From: Hofstenia miamia
Lineage: Eukaryota; Xenacoelomorpha; Acoela
Length of the DNA stretch: 64,000 nucleotides
Direction: 5' to 3'
Assembly (NCBI GenBank): GCA_004352715.1
Contig: SCFE01000027.1
Coordinates: 2,122,077 to 2,186,076, forward strand
Positions 11,494 through 21,789 of the stretch are shown here, one piece after another. A program made the translations under genes and the position numbers. The notes under the pieces are model-generated. The model saw only the letters and a list, made by a program, of their open reading frames with translations, was not told the origin of the DNA and did not search any database. How positions within the stretch are numbered: the stretch's first letter is position 1; every line of letters starts with the position of its first letter.

Positions 11494-12328
11494 GGGTCTT
11501 TATTACCAATATTTACATAAATTTACAATCGTAACAAATTAAATATCTTTTACATCCAACATTTGCGAATTCGTTGATGAAATATTCATTAAATAGCGTT
11601 TTGACTTGTAAATCAGAAACTTCTCATGATAGTAAGTTGAGATTGTGCTTATTGTAAATATAGTTTATGATTTTTTGTATTCTGCAGAAGTAAAATTTCC
11701 GGGTGTTGGTTTTCTGACAGACGGGGATGACCTACTAGGATCTTTGATTTTAATCGTTCCAAGCTGGAGTCATAAATCAATATAGTCATCAACATTAAAT
11801 ATATCATATTTAAGTTTTACAATGTTGATTAGAAAGATGACGTCCAGTGGCTGAAGTCAGAGTGAAATGAGGAGTAAGTTTAGTGTTTTTAACCGGTCAT
11901 AATAGCAGTATTTTTTAAAAATCAATTTTGTTGCTCTTCTTTGGATTGAATCAAGTTTTGCGACATCATTGATTTTCGGGAACCAAATTACATCAGCCTG
12001 GTTGAATTTGATTATTAAGAATGTTGTTATACCTAAATCCTTGACATAATCAACTGGAGAGACATTTATTGAATCAAATTTGATAGTATTCGTGAAACAT
12101 AACTTTTGAAGTTTTTCATTATTAAACATCATCTGATTTTTCTCTGCCCATTGTAATATCATTATTAAGTCATCTCTTAGGAAATCACAATTTTCATTTG
12201 AGACTTTCACATCGTCAACAAACAAGAAACAAAAACTCGAGAGGCATATGATTGACGGGAGGTCGTTAATGAAGGCAAGGAAAGGTATTTGTCCAAGGCA
12301 TGACCAAATTGTGTCTGACCTATGTATG
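11494..12328 (-). pseudogene. 3' part of a LINE: RT end, C-terminal domain and 3' UTR
   Basis: Minus-strand frames read HRSDTIWSCLGQIPFLAFINDLP at the start and FCFLFVDDVKV at the catalytic turn (FVDD intact). They continue LDSIQRRATKLIFKKYCYYDRL, which is the usual RxxK/I helix after the RT. Past a stop near 11860, other frames give a degraded tail ending in a CxxC-type motif (CKRYLICYDC) and a stop at about 11515, then the (TAA)n tail. This is CR1/jockey-like organisation. The 5' part is missing: a Tc1-like element sits at 12331, and no earlier RT motif appears beyond it. The frameshift and stops show that it is dead. Confidence 0.7.
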
Positions 12329-12330
12329 TA

Positions 12331-13606
12331 CAGTGTTGTGAAAAATGAATTGCCCACCTATTGAAAAACCATAAATTATGAGGTTAAAATAGTTTTCAAT
12401 AATTTCAATACTTTTTTTATTTATACTGCTAATTAAAAATAGTAGTAGAATCGAAAATATAACTAATTTAATGTTCATTAACAAAATATTTCATCAGATA
12501 ATGAAATCATATATTTCATCAGGTTTCTTGCACTATTTGCAATCTGAATTATGCCTGATACAAGTGTTTTTAAGAAATGACAAGTGATTGCATTTTATCG
12601 AAATGAAATTTCAAATAGGCAAATAGTAAAACTGCTTCGTATCTGTCGGAATTGTTAAACGAATCAACGAAGAATGAATGTTGATACCCACAGAAACCGG
12701 AGTGGAAGAAGAAAGAAAACAACAAGAAGAATGGATCGAATACTTATTAATCTTTCAAAAGACTACCCACGTGCAAGTTTAAGTGTATTAGCAATCCAAT
12801 CATAGTGTGAATCTTTCTTCATTGTGCATTAGACGGAGATTGCTCACAATGGCAAGGCGAGCTTACAGACCACAGAAAAGTTCGTTTTACACTTGCAATG
12901 AGAGCTAAAAGAGCTAAGTGGGCCAAACAATATGCACATTGGACCGTTAATGACTGGAAGAAAGTCATTTTCTCAGACGAAACAACTATAGAAGTGCAGC
13001 CTATCCACTCTCAGTATGTTCGTCAATGAGCCATTGAAATCTGAACATTATGACTGTCGGTTACGTCACCCAACCAAAGTAATGATTTGGGGTTGCATCT
13101 CTCGATATGGCACATGGAGTTTTCATGTTGTAGAAAGTACTATGAAGAAAGAACAGTATTGCCATGTACTACAAAGTCGTCTTGTGCCACAAGCAAGGGA
13201 TTGGTTTGGCAATGATACTTGGATTTTCCAACATGATCATACTCCGGTTCACACGTTCTACGGTAATCTGGTGTCTCAGTTCTTAACTGGCCTAGCAATT
13301 CGCCAGATTTAAATTGCATTGAAAGCTTATGGAAAATCCTAAAAGAACGAATCAATACGAAGAGAATACGCTCGAAAAATCATGTCCTCCGAGAAGTTAT
13401 AAGCATTTGGGTCAGAGCTGTCGATTATTAGAGGCAATGCCGAAAAAAGTCAAAAAGTGCATTCCCAGAAAGGGTGGAACACACAGTTACTGAAGTGTGA
13501 ATTAAACTGACTAATCTCTATTCCAATAAATATTTTTTGAAATTAAAAATATTTATATTTTACGTTTTTCAGTAGGTGCGCAATTTATTTTTCACAACAC
13601 TTTGTG
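12331..13606 (+). mobile_element. Tc1/mariner element with terminal inverted repeats, inserted in a LINE relic
   Basis: The left end reads CAGTGTTGTGAAAAATGAAT and the right end, reverse-complemented, reads CAAAGTGTTGTGAAAAATAA after an extra CA. The similarity continues for about 40 bases with a few mismatches. TA dinucleotides flank both ends (12329-12330 and 13607-13608), as expected for the TA target duplication of this superfamily. The length of about 1276 bases is normal for a full Tc1-like element. The transposase inside is broken. On its left the element abuts a minus-strand LINE reading frame, so it landed after that LINE. Confidence 0.85.
12551..13500 (+). pseudogene. Broken Tc1-like transposase
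   Basis: The likely start is MPDTS at 12551. A helix-turn-helix DNA-binding part follows (EISNRQIVKLLRICR in a shifted frame), then an AT-hook-like RSGRRRK linker and the catalytic domain. FSDE, with the first aspartate at about 12975, is in one frame. HPTKVMIWGC and WIFQHD (second aspartate) are in another. WPSNSPDLNCIESLWKIL, with the last acidic residue, is in a third. The frame ends RVEHTVTEV and stops at 13498-13500. At least three frameshifts, several stops and a deletion between the second aspartate and WPSNS make it inactive. All three catalytic positions are still recognisable, so decay is moderate. Confidence 0.8.
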
Positions 13607-13608
13607 TA

Positions 13609-14184
13609 TGTATGTCGTTTTAATTCTTGTACATGACAACAAGTTACAATGTAAAAAAGAATAGACAGTTTTTATAGGAATCGCTTGCAGATTGTAGTTA
13701 GTATATAGTAACTAGCAGTGTAGACAAACGTCCTTTAAATCGGATCATGGACCAGTGATTAAATCTTAATGTGATAGAAAAAATATATTATTGAGGTTAT
13801 TCCTTTTCTAGTTTTGATTTCATAGTTGAATACATCCAAAATGTATAATTCAAAAAATACCGTAAATAAGTTTTCATAAATTCCAAATTATATTTTTTAG
13901 ATAAGATTGACTTTAGCTATGGAAAATTAATTATAGTCTATCAAGGATTTTTGAGGTTATGCAAAGATCGGCATACTTAGCGCTAATAACTGACGCAGTC
14001 ATGCCTTAATTTTAATTTAGAAATTTGATTACACTTCAATTGCTAATGGCTTATGACTTTCGACATCAAAAACATAGGTTGCCATATAATTACGAAAAAA
14101 TATTGTATTGCATCATTGTTGTGTTGCTTACAAAATTATCTGGTTCTAGTACTTGTGCCTTCCTTGAAACACTTTGCTTGGGTG

Positions 14185-14220
<36 letters not shown>

Positions 14221-14965
14221 TTNNNNNNNNNNNNNNNNNNNNNNNNNNNNNNNNNNNNNNNNNNNNNNNNNNNNNNNNNNNNNNNNNNNNNNNNNNNNNN
14301 NNNNNNNNNNNNNNNNNNNNNNNNNNNNNNNNNNNNNNNNNNNNNNNNNNNNNNNNNNNNNNNNNNNNNNNNNNNNNNNNNNNNNNNNNNNNNNNNNNNT
14401 ATATATATATATATATATATATATAGGTTTCTTCTGCATATTTGTTATCAAATTGAGATAAAATTTGCATAATGTATAAAATTATTTTTCTGCATCTTGA
14501 TTCTATCAATCATGCACTTCTAATGATTATGCAATATCCTTAACATTAGGGCCTAGAAAACCAAATGTTAATTAATCATAAGAACCTAACTTTATATTCT
14601 GAGTAAAAAATTACTAAGCAATTCCCCAAAATTAGTATATGCCTACATCGAGTAAATCTAAAATATCTCATTCGCATTAAATGTCAGATATACGGATATA
14701 CAAAAACCCGAAAATTATATTTTGGAATATCGGGTTTTGTAATGAATGCAAAATAAATGTTTATTTTCAAAAGGAATGAGCCTATCGCGGTGGATAATTG
14801 CATATTCTTCAGACCTATAATGTTAATATGTATATTCTAAGATATACATGACATATAATTATGATGAATATGTGTGGATTTCCGAAAAAAATAATAATTG
14901 AAAAGTATATCTATTTCAATGTTTATCTGAGAATGTAAATATGTAAATTCTTGAATATCACAGTC
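13609..14965. other. Intergenic with interrupted (TA)n and a 177-N gap
   Basis: No coding signal. (TA)n runs at about 14188-14218 and 14400-14425 flank a gap of 177 N at 14223-14399, so the gap probably marks an unassembled TA microsatellite. Confidence 0.6.
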
Positions 14966-15592
14966 TTAACCTTTTGAACTCTGGACTAATTAAAGGTCAC
15001 GTTGTGTCCTCTCTGGGTTATTAGCATAACAATAGTGTATTTTATATTATTTTGTTTATACTGTTGTTTGATATGTTTTTTATTTAGAGAACATAAATAA
15101 AATGAGCACATGTCAAAACGAGACGTTGACCACGACTGGCTGTCCCACGACCACGATCTCTACCCCTACTTTGAACTTCTCCTGAAGCTTCACCAACTCC
15201 ATTGTTATTGCACTGTGCATTGTTCAATGCATAAGCCTAGTAGTAGTTATCATCATCGTCCGATGCAGAGTCAGAGTTATTGTCCGTTTCATTTTCGTAA
15301 TCAGATGCATCCATATCCTCCTGGGAATCGTCGCCCAGTAAAAGGCTTTTCGCTTCATCCAAATCTATCACATTTTTTGCAATTTTGACCAAAAATAATC
15401 ACATAAAATTACTGCAAACATATGAAATATTTATCGTAAAATATTTTTGCACACGACACTAATTGTACCTGATATCAGGTGAATGTAAAATAGATATGAC
15501 TCACCTGTTCTGAGGCCGATTTATCGTCCTTTCGGGTATAAATGTGTTATTTCTACCGCCGGTTTTGCGGCTTTTCGGTTTCAAGAGGTTAA
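14966..15592 (-). mobile_element. Candidate piggyBac-like deletion derivative flanked by TTAA
   Basis: The left end at 14966 reads TTAACCTTTTGAACTCTGG. The right end, reverse-complemented from 15592, reads TTAACCTCTTGAAACCGAAA. Both start with TTAA, the obligatory piggyBac target site, and match over about 13 bases. The 627-base body contains an acidic, serine/aspartate-rich minus-strand frame like the N-terminal region of piggyBac transposases, but no catalytic domain, so it would depend on a transposase elsewhere. The assignment rests on TTAA plus weak terminal similarity. Confidence 0.45.
15107..15388 (-). pseudogene. Acidic N-terminal fragment of a piggyBac-like transposase
   Basis: The minus strand reads VIDLDEAKSLLLGDDSQEDM, then a run rich in D, S, E and N ending DDDDNYY and a stop at about 15238. 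It then continues in the same frame through GEASGEVQSRGRDRGRGTA. A long acidic leader followed by a basic RG-rich stretch is typical of piggyBac transposase N-termini but is not specific. No ATG is in frame at the start. A CAGGTGAGT donor-like site at about 15510 and a TTTGCAG acceptor-like site at about 15415 upstream suggest that the parent gene may have had an intron. Confidence 0.35.
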
Positions 15593-15926
15593 ATTAGATG
15601 TTTGAAAAAATAATACGGGTTCTAAAGTTATTTTTTTCATTTTCGATGTTTCATGGTTTTCCAGATTAAAAGCATTAATCGTATGGCCAACATTTTGATT
15701 TTCAATGTTCTTCAAAATCAATTTATTGCTTCTTGATGGCATGAAAATATTGTTTTACATGTTAGTTTCATATTCAATATTTGCAAATATACGCATTTAG
15801 AAGTATCAATAGATGGCGTGAAAATTGAATAATGTATAATATTACACACCTGCTGCAACTACATAAAATCAACTAAATACATATGATATGATATGATATA
15901 TATATACATATATATATATATATATN

Positions 15927-17021
15927 CTCGTGTTACTATTGATGGCAGCTTTATTGTCTTGCTTCGGCACTAATTGCCACGTAATCCTAGATGCTGCCAC
16001 CAGTGCTGAACATATCCGTAGTAGTTACGATTGCATTATACCTGTATCAGTCGAGATGCTTGTGCTTTTTCACATACTTAAGCTGGCCTCGTTAATGTAT
16101 ACTACTTTAAATTGCTTATGTCTGAATGGTGCTCTTGGAGGTTCTGTCTTTGTGAGATTAGATGCTACGCTATCATTATGTTATTGCTTTTCTATATTGC
16201 TAAATATGATGATACTAGAATATATATATATATATATATATAAAAAAGAGGAGTAAATATTCTGAAGGAATTGATTGTGATTTTAACTTGGTTAATAACA
16301 TTGTTCAATTTCTAGGAATTCATGATTTTCAGATAAAAAATAATTTTTGTATATGAAAACATATAGATTACAAAAATCCTGCCTTTATTGTGGATGTTAG
16401 TTTAGAGTGGAAAAAAAGGTNTATAGTGGCATAGGCACCTGTCGTGAAAGCTTCGTGTTATTCTCTCTGTCACTGCTGTTTTGCTTTTTCTCCAGTTCCC
16501 GCGAAATAAATAGGGCTTTATTGTGTGCAAGCGTTCATTAAAAGTTTAGTTTATGACAACTCATGTTCTATTTGCTCTCACTCATATTAATAGTTGGCCA
16601 TGAGCAGCTAAGCTTTCTACGGAGCTGAGGAGGGGGTGCGCGGCGTGTAATTCAGGTGCAGGTCGTTCTCAGCTGTCTTATGACCGCCGCGTAAACCCGT
16701 TCAGTTCTGGGGCTTAGTTGATCCAGATTATTCTCGTGTTACTATTGATGGCAGCTTTATTGTCTTGCTTCGGCACTAATTGCCACGTAATCCTAGATGC
16801 TGCCACCAGTGCTGAACATATCCGTAGTAGTTACGATTGCATTATACCTGTATCAGTCGAGATGCTTGTGCTTTTTCACATACTTAAGCTGGCCTCGTTA
16901 ATGTATACTACTTTAAATTGCTTATGTCTGAATGGTGCTCTTGGAGGTTCTGTCTTTGTGAGATTAGATGCTACGCTATCATTATGTTATTGCTTTTCTA
17001 TATTGCTAAATATGATGATAC

Positions 17022-17053
<32 letters not shown>

Positions 17054-17224
17054 AGGAGTAAATATTCTGAAGGAATTGATTGTGATTTTAACTTGGTTAA
17101 TAACATTGTTCAATTTCTAGGAATTCATGATTTTCAGATAAAAAATAATTTTTGTATAGGAAAACATATAGATTACAAAAATCCTGCCTTTATTGTGGAT
17201 GTTAGTTTAGAGTGGAAAAAAGGT
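15927..17224. repeat. Two near-identical copies of a 490-base block
   Basis: Bases 15927-16420 and 16733-17224 are almost the same, including an internal (TA)n tract and the start of an ORF1-like frame. A single n lies at each edge of the first copy (15926 and 16421). The unique spacer 16422-16732 is GC-richer and reads into the second copy without a break. The single-n edges suggest that the first copy is an assembly duplicate of the second or its other allele. Confidence 0.8.
16422..16732 (+). other. GC-richer sequence, possible LINE 5' UTR/promoter
   Basis: This 310-base stretch is clearly richer in G and C than its surroundings (for example gaggagggggtgcgcggcgt at about 16628) and has no long open frame. 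It lies upstream of an ORF1-like frame on the plus strand, so an internal LINE promoter region is a reasonable guess. Confidence 0.3.
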
Positions 17225-17510
17225 TCATTATACAAATGCTTACAAATTTAGAAACGATTATCTTCAGGATATTTTGTTAAGCCTGATCTCGGGAAAATGA
17301 TAGAGAAAAGGAAAAACTTCTTTTAAAAAAAGACATGAACTAATCATGAGTGGTGATAATAGAAAAAGCTCTAATATAAGAAATCTACGTTTATATAATG
17401 ATGGAAAATTAGTTGAAACTGATTTACTATGCAAAGTGTTAAAGGCTTTAGAGAAATATAATGCGCCTAAGCTGTTTTTATTTAATGCTCTGTTTAAAGT
17501 TGCTTGCCTC
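17040..17510 (+). pseudogene. LINE ORF1-like relic
   Basis: After the (TA)n tract the plus frame reads FNLVNNIVQFLGIHDFQIK, then NPAFIVDVSLEWKKGSLYKC. Past a stop it continues KRLSSGYFVKPDLGKM and, in another frame, RHELIMSGDNRKSSNIRNLR. Known: a LINE ORF1 often has a domain of this kind, with a basic RP/NP-xxV strand, a change of residue block and a pDLT-like motif followed by RxxLxxRR. The match is in pattern, not in a recognised family. The same frame is open upstream to 16718, including a hydrophobic leader, but that part may be chance. It ends about where a minus-strand LINE relic begins, so it was probably truncated by that insertion. Confidence 0.45.
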
Positions 17511-17519
17511 ACTGGTTTC

Positions 17520-18573
17520 TTGAGGTCCTTCTGTATCAGAAATTCGTTCCCACTACCATCCACTCTAGACACCCACTCACAACACACTCCTCCAATGCTA
17601 CTGCTAGCCTCTCATGAACACTTGTGAACTTCTTCATCCAATACCCATGTACCACATCTCTGCCTGGCGCCTTCCTCTTCTTTAGAGCCTCCTTCAGCTT
17701 TGCAGTTGAGATTACTTCTCCTTGTCTGGACTCCTTTTGCATTTGCTCACTTTTTTCTCTGGGCCCTCACTTCCCCATATATTCTCCCAGAACCTTACTG
17801 CATCGTCGCCTGCTCTAGCTGTAGCCTTTTCTCCTGCATCTAGTTCTTTGTAGAATCTTCCTTTTTGCGTCTCAAACTTTATATTGTCTCTCGCGTGCTT
17901 TGCCCTTGCCTTATATTTTCTCAGCTTCTTCAACCAATCTCTGCTTAAGCTCTTTTCTTGCAATTTCTATAGTCGTCCCCTTATCTACCGTGCACCTGTC
18001 CTGTACTGCCTTACTTGCCCTGATATTCCCTATTTGCTGCCTAATCTTCTCTCCCATGCTGGCTTTCTGTCTCCCTTATCTTCTTGTCGTCATTTATTCT
18101 TCATGTCGATGCCTGCATTCATCACACCTCCCACGCGCCTGCATACACTAATACGTTTACTTCAGTGACACTCCTAGCATCTATCCTTTCTAACACTTTA
18201 TTGACCCTTGCTCTCTCTACTGCTAACATGCTTTTCTTAACTCCTTTTGGAACTGGCAACCTACTTCTCTCATCTATTTCTTCCTTCATCGTTTTTCTGA
18301 TTTCTGCTTCAGCTTCTGCATCCACTGGTTCTGTTGCTTCCACCGCATCTGCCGCTATGTCTATCCCATCATCTTTCCTTTGTTTAGGCTGTTCAACTTT
18401 CTGTTTCCCCTTACTTTTATCTACTTGCAAGACTTTGTCCTGTAACCTCTAATCTTGTTTTTGCTTTTTTTCCATTCTTCTAACATTCTTTTCCTATAAC
18501 CGATTCTCATCTGGCCTGCTCTTCCATAACACTCCAGTGCTGTTCTATTATGCTCATCTGTGCCGTTGGCCAT
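17520..18573 (-). pseudogene. N-terminal half of a LINE pol protein
   Basis: The minus-strand ATG at 18573-18571 starts MANGTDEHNRTALECYGRAG, followed by GYRKRMLEEWKK. Further on are acidic/basic blocks (IRKTMKEEIDERSRLPVPKG), ELDAGEKATARAGDDAVRFWENIW, and then KKRKAPGRDVVHGYWMKKFT with FLIQKD. Known: in a widespread invertebrate LINE family a long N-terminal domain precedes the motif KAPGxDxxxGYWxKxF and then LIxKDP at the start of the reverse transcriptase. That order is seen here over about 1 kb. Stops and at least five frame changes break it. It stops just after the LIQKD motif, so the RT catalytic part is absent. No endonuclease domain precedes it. Confidence 0.7.
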
Positions 18574-18849
18574 TGGTCTGTGTGGATCCTATACTGCCTC
18601 TTCTTGAGTCCACACTCCCGATTGTGGAGTCCGCCTGTTGTCCGGAAATTCTTTGGACCCTCTGACCATTTAAGGCCTGCCGGGGACTGAGGGCCTTTAC
18701 TCTTTCATGACTTGTCATCAGTGATTGTTATTGTGTTTGGTTTTTGGACTCACATTGTTCTAGGAAGTTGCCAACCAAGGCCTAAGAGAATTTTCATTTT
18801 GGACTGCCCTTGTCTAAGGTAGTTGCTAACTAAGGCTTTAGAGTGCTTG
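18574..18849 (-). other. Upstream region of the LINE relic with a degenerate tandem repeat
   Basis: This GC-moderate region upstream of the LINE ATG contains two diverged copies of a unit of about 58 bases. One starts ggactcacattgttctagga at about 18747 and the other ggactgcccttgtctaaggt at about 18804; both end with aaggc(c/t)t(a/t)agag. Tandem repeats are common in LINE 5' UTRs, so this is probably promoter or UTR of the same element. Confidence 0.4.
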
Positions 18850-18905
18850 TTATTATTATTAATATTATTATTTTTATTACTATTATTAGTTTATTATTAT
18901 TATTA
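18850..18905. repeat. Imperfect (TTA)n microsatellite
   Basis: TTATTATTATTAATATTATT-type array of about 55 bases. It lies between two LINE relics and may be a decayed tail, but neither neighbour has its 3' end here. Confidence 0.7.
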
Positions 18906-18949
18906 CATTTTAGTAAAGCATTTCACTCAAAGAATTTCGATATTTTAAA

Positions 18950-19673
18950 GAAAAATTAAGGCGATAAGGTTTTACTTTCAATTCAATAAATTTTATTATG
19001 AGTTTTCTAAGTAGTTGCAAACGAGTAAAAATTGACTAAATTTTTCAGAATATACTAATATAAATGTAGATGTACCCCAAGGCAATGTATTAGGCCCCAT
19101 TCTATTTGCAGTATACATAAATGATATTTCAAAATTCTTGGAAAGCGGAACTATTTATCAATACTTGAATGATACTTGCATATTACGAACGGCAAAAATC
19201 CCTTTGAGGCATCCAGACATCTGAGAAAAGATATTGAAAAGCTCTTAACATATTTCAACTGCAATAAACTAAAAATTAATTCTGACAAAACACAAACCAT
19301 ATGTTGTGTTTTTAAAATAAATAATAAATTTGATCATCATCCATTGGTAAAATGAGTTTTATTCACAATTTTAGCATATGCCACTCCTTAATTAACAATT
19401 TTATATTATAAGCACATCCAAAGCATGGTAACACAATAATTCAAAAGAGTGCATAGAATCACAGCAAAATCGAGTCCTTTATTGTATTATTATAGAATAT
19501 TACATTATTTCCTAGCTACTTAGGTATGGCTTTAACGCGAGCACTCAGCATTAAAAGACTAGTCCTTAGATTGAAGATGTGTAATTACAACCTTAAATCA
19601 TATAGAAATACCACGGCACCACTAACAGCAGATCGCGTTACTCTACTATATTTGAGAAAACTTAATTTAAGGT
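18950..19673 (+). pseudogene. LINE reverse transcriptase relic
   Basis: The plus strand reads INVDVPQGNVLGPILFAVYI, NDISKFLESG and YQYLNDTCIL, then, after a stop, RKDIEKLLTYFNCNKLKI. PQGxxLGPxLFxxYIND is the RT motif before the catalytic turn. That turn here reads YLND instead of YxDD, losing one aspartate. Downstream, KRVHRITAKSSPLLYYYRIL matches the QKRAxRxI helix of the RT C-terminal region, and a final LYLRKLNLR ends at a stop at about 19673. Several frame changes show an old inactive copy. It is a jockey/CR1-type relic without ORF1 or a visible tail. Confidence 0.7.
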
Positions 19674-21731
19674 GACAAAATTTTATTAGCTTTTAATTAT
19701 AAGAGAAGTTGGAGTACAGGAAGTAGGCACACAAAGAGATAGATTTATCTATCAGATTTCATTTTCTAAGCTAACTACATAGGTAAAACTGTAACATGAA
19801 TTTCAATTATTTCCCACTGGTCTCATTTTTCATTTTTAAGTCATAAATAATGCTAATAAGAAAAGCCATAATTTCATATTGTTGAAAGCAGTGACTTTAC
19901 AAACTAATGAATTAGTACCAAGCATTAAAAATACAGGCAACATGTTCATAAAAGCAACTTCAATTTGTAAATTAATAGAACTATTAATTACAAAAAAAAC
20001 AAGTAAGGAATTTCATAAGGCTTGGAAAATGTCCTTACCATGCAATTCAGGTTGGCTTTTGTGCTGATATTTTTCCTGTCAGATTTTCTATGATTAAAAA
20101 TTACAAGATGACAGAAAAATTTAAAATATTTTGTTTTGGAATTGCATGAATTTCAGAAAAAAGTCATTTCTTCATTCAAAATGGATGTCTGATTTTGTAA
20201 TGAAAAGAAAATGAGTCTTTAAATGTAATTCGTTAATAAAATTAATTAATATTAATCCTAAGAAACCCATTGTATTTATAAGGGAAACAATCGGTTTGAT
20301 TCTAAAAGCCTATTAAGAAATTTTGATATATCTATGGATAAATGGGACTTGAAAGGATTCGCGCCAAGTCGGGATTAAGGATCAAAAGAAAAGAGGAGAC
20401 GATTTCTTATTTGGATTTTAGATATTTTTAGTATTTAGTGAGTTACAAGGATAGAAAGATTTTTATAGACTCTGATCACAAATGGCAAAACTGTCTGGGC
20501 TGCTTAGGGGTTAAAAACAGCAAGGTGTTGACCGGAAGAAAAAAGTTCAATTCTCTCATACTAACAAATTCAAGCTTTATTGAAGCTATGCGAAATGTTT
20601 TATCTAATCTCGATTATGTAACCAAATTTTGAACAGAGGGGGTATATATGTTAACACCAATTTATGTTTATCCAAACTTACAGATGAATAGCAAAAAATC
20701 AATAATATAAGTTTATAATTTAATTTAAGTAAAAGTTTAAACATAATTACAGTTATATGATAAAAAAAAGATTTGTAAAAATGATTTTCTCAAGCAAACT
20801 TAGATATATACACCATAGAAATATATTTATTAAATTTCAAATTAAAACTGAAATCAAACTTGCTTTAAACAAAAAATTTTTTTCTTCTTGAGAATTTCCC
20901 GAACACCATAACAGCTATTTTTTTTCAAAAAACATTAATTATAATCTGATAAATAAAAATCAATATTCTTTACAGTTTTTTTAGGTCCTTAGACGCGAAA
21001 AAGTCAGAAAAACCTTCAAATAAATTAATTAAAGGCATAAAAAAATCGTAAACAATTTTCTAAAGGAAACATTGGTTTTCAGTTTTAGCTCTCCAAGTTT
21101 TTATTATTTAAAGAGTTATTAATACTAGAAAAGTTAAAATTAATGTATTTGAGTTCATAGGAATTCATTGTATCAAACCGAATAACAATTGCCGTCGCCG
21201 TAATCTCCAAACAATTAAATTATCTGAGTTTACCATAAAATGCTATTTGCTGAGAATCTACAGAGAGAAGGGAATGAATCGATTTTATGTCCAACGATCT
21301 AAGTCTGAGTGGGTAATTAACTTAGGGAATATCACTGGTTTGATTTATAGATTACGGCGAATCTCCATCATTTGTGTTTATTTCTAAATTACAAGGCGAC
21401 ATAAAGAAATACAACAGCTTGAGTTATTTTACAGGGAGTTCCGCATGACCCAGCGGATGGGTTACCTAGAATTTAAATTCGAATCGCATAGTGACCGGGA
21501 AAAGCATAAATTTTTGGTTTGATAAGATAGCTACATCGTAGTCTAAGCTCACATCGCTCGTATAATATTGGAAACATAGAAGAGATTTTAAAAAATTTCA
21601 ATATGAAGCTTTGCTATGCTTTGCTAAGAATTTGTTGAATCATTGAGGAAACGCTAAATTTAGTATGAAAACAAAACCATGAGTAGGTTGATGCTAATAT
21701 AATTTGGGTTAACGCTGTCATAATAAAGTTA

Positions 21732-21732
<1 letters not shown>
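19674..21732. other. Intergenic, mostly nothing recognised
   Basis: AT-rich with several poly-A and poly-T runs. A 64-codon frame at 20438-20632 is open but has no motif, and I do not call it a gene. A weak tRNA-like segment at about 21438-21495 is discussed in the findings. Confidence 0.4.

Positions 21733-21786
<54 letters not shown>
21733..21786. repeat. (TA)27 microsatellite
   Basis: Perfect TA dinucleotide tract of 54 bases. Confidence 0.99.

Positions 21787-21789
<3 letters not shown>

Noticed and set aside
15930-16256. 108-residue frame with a signal-peptide-like start (MLLLMAALLSCFG)
   Set aside because: It lies in a duplicated block that looks like LINE 5' sequence, runs into a (TA)n tract and has no recognisable domain; it is probably chance.
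15870-17250. The 490-base repeat pair considered as LTRs of a retrotransposon
   Set aside because: The copies are only 312 bases apart with no gag or pol between them, lack TG...CA ends, and the first is bounded by single n bases; an assembly duplicate fits better.
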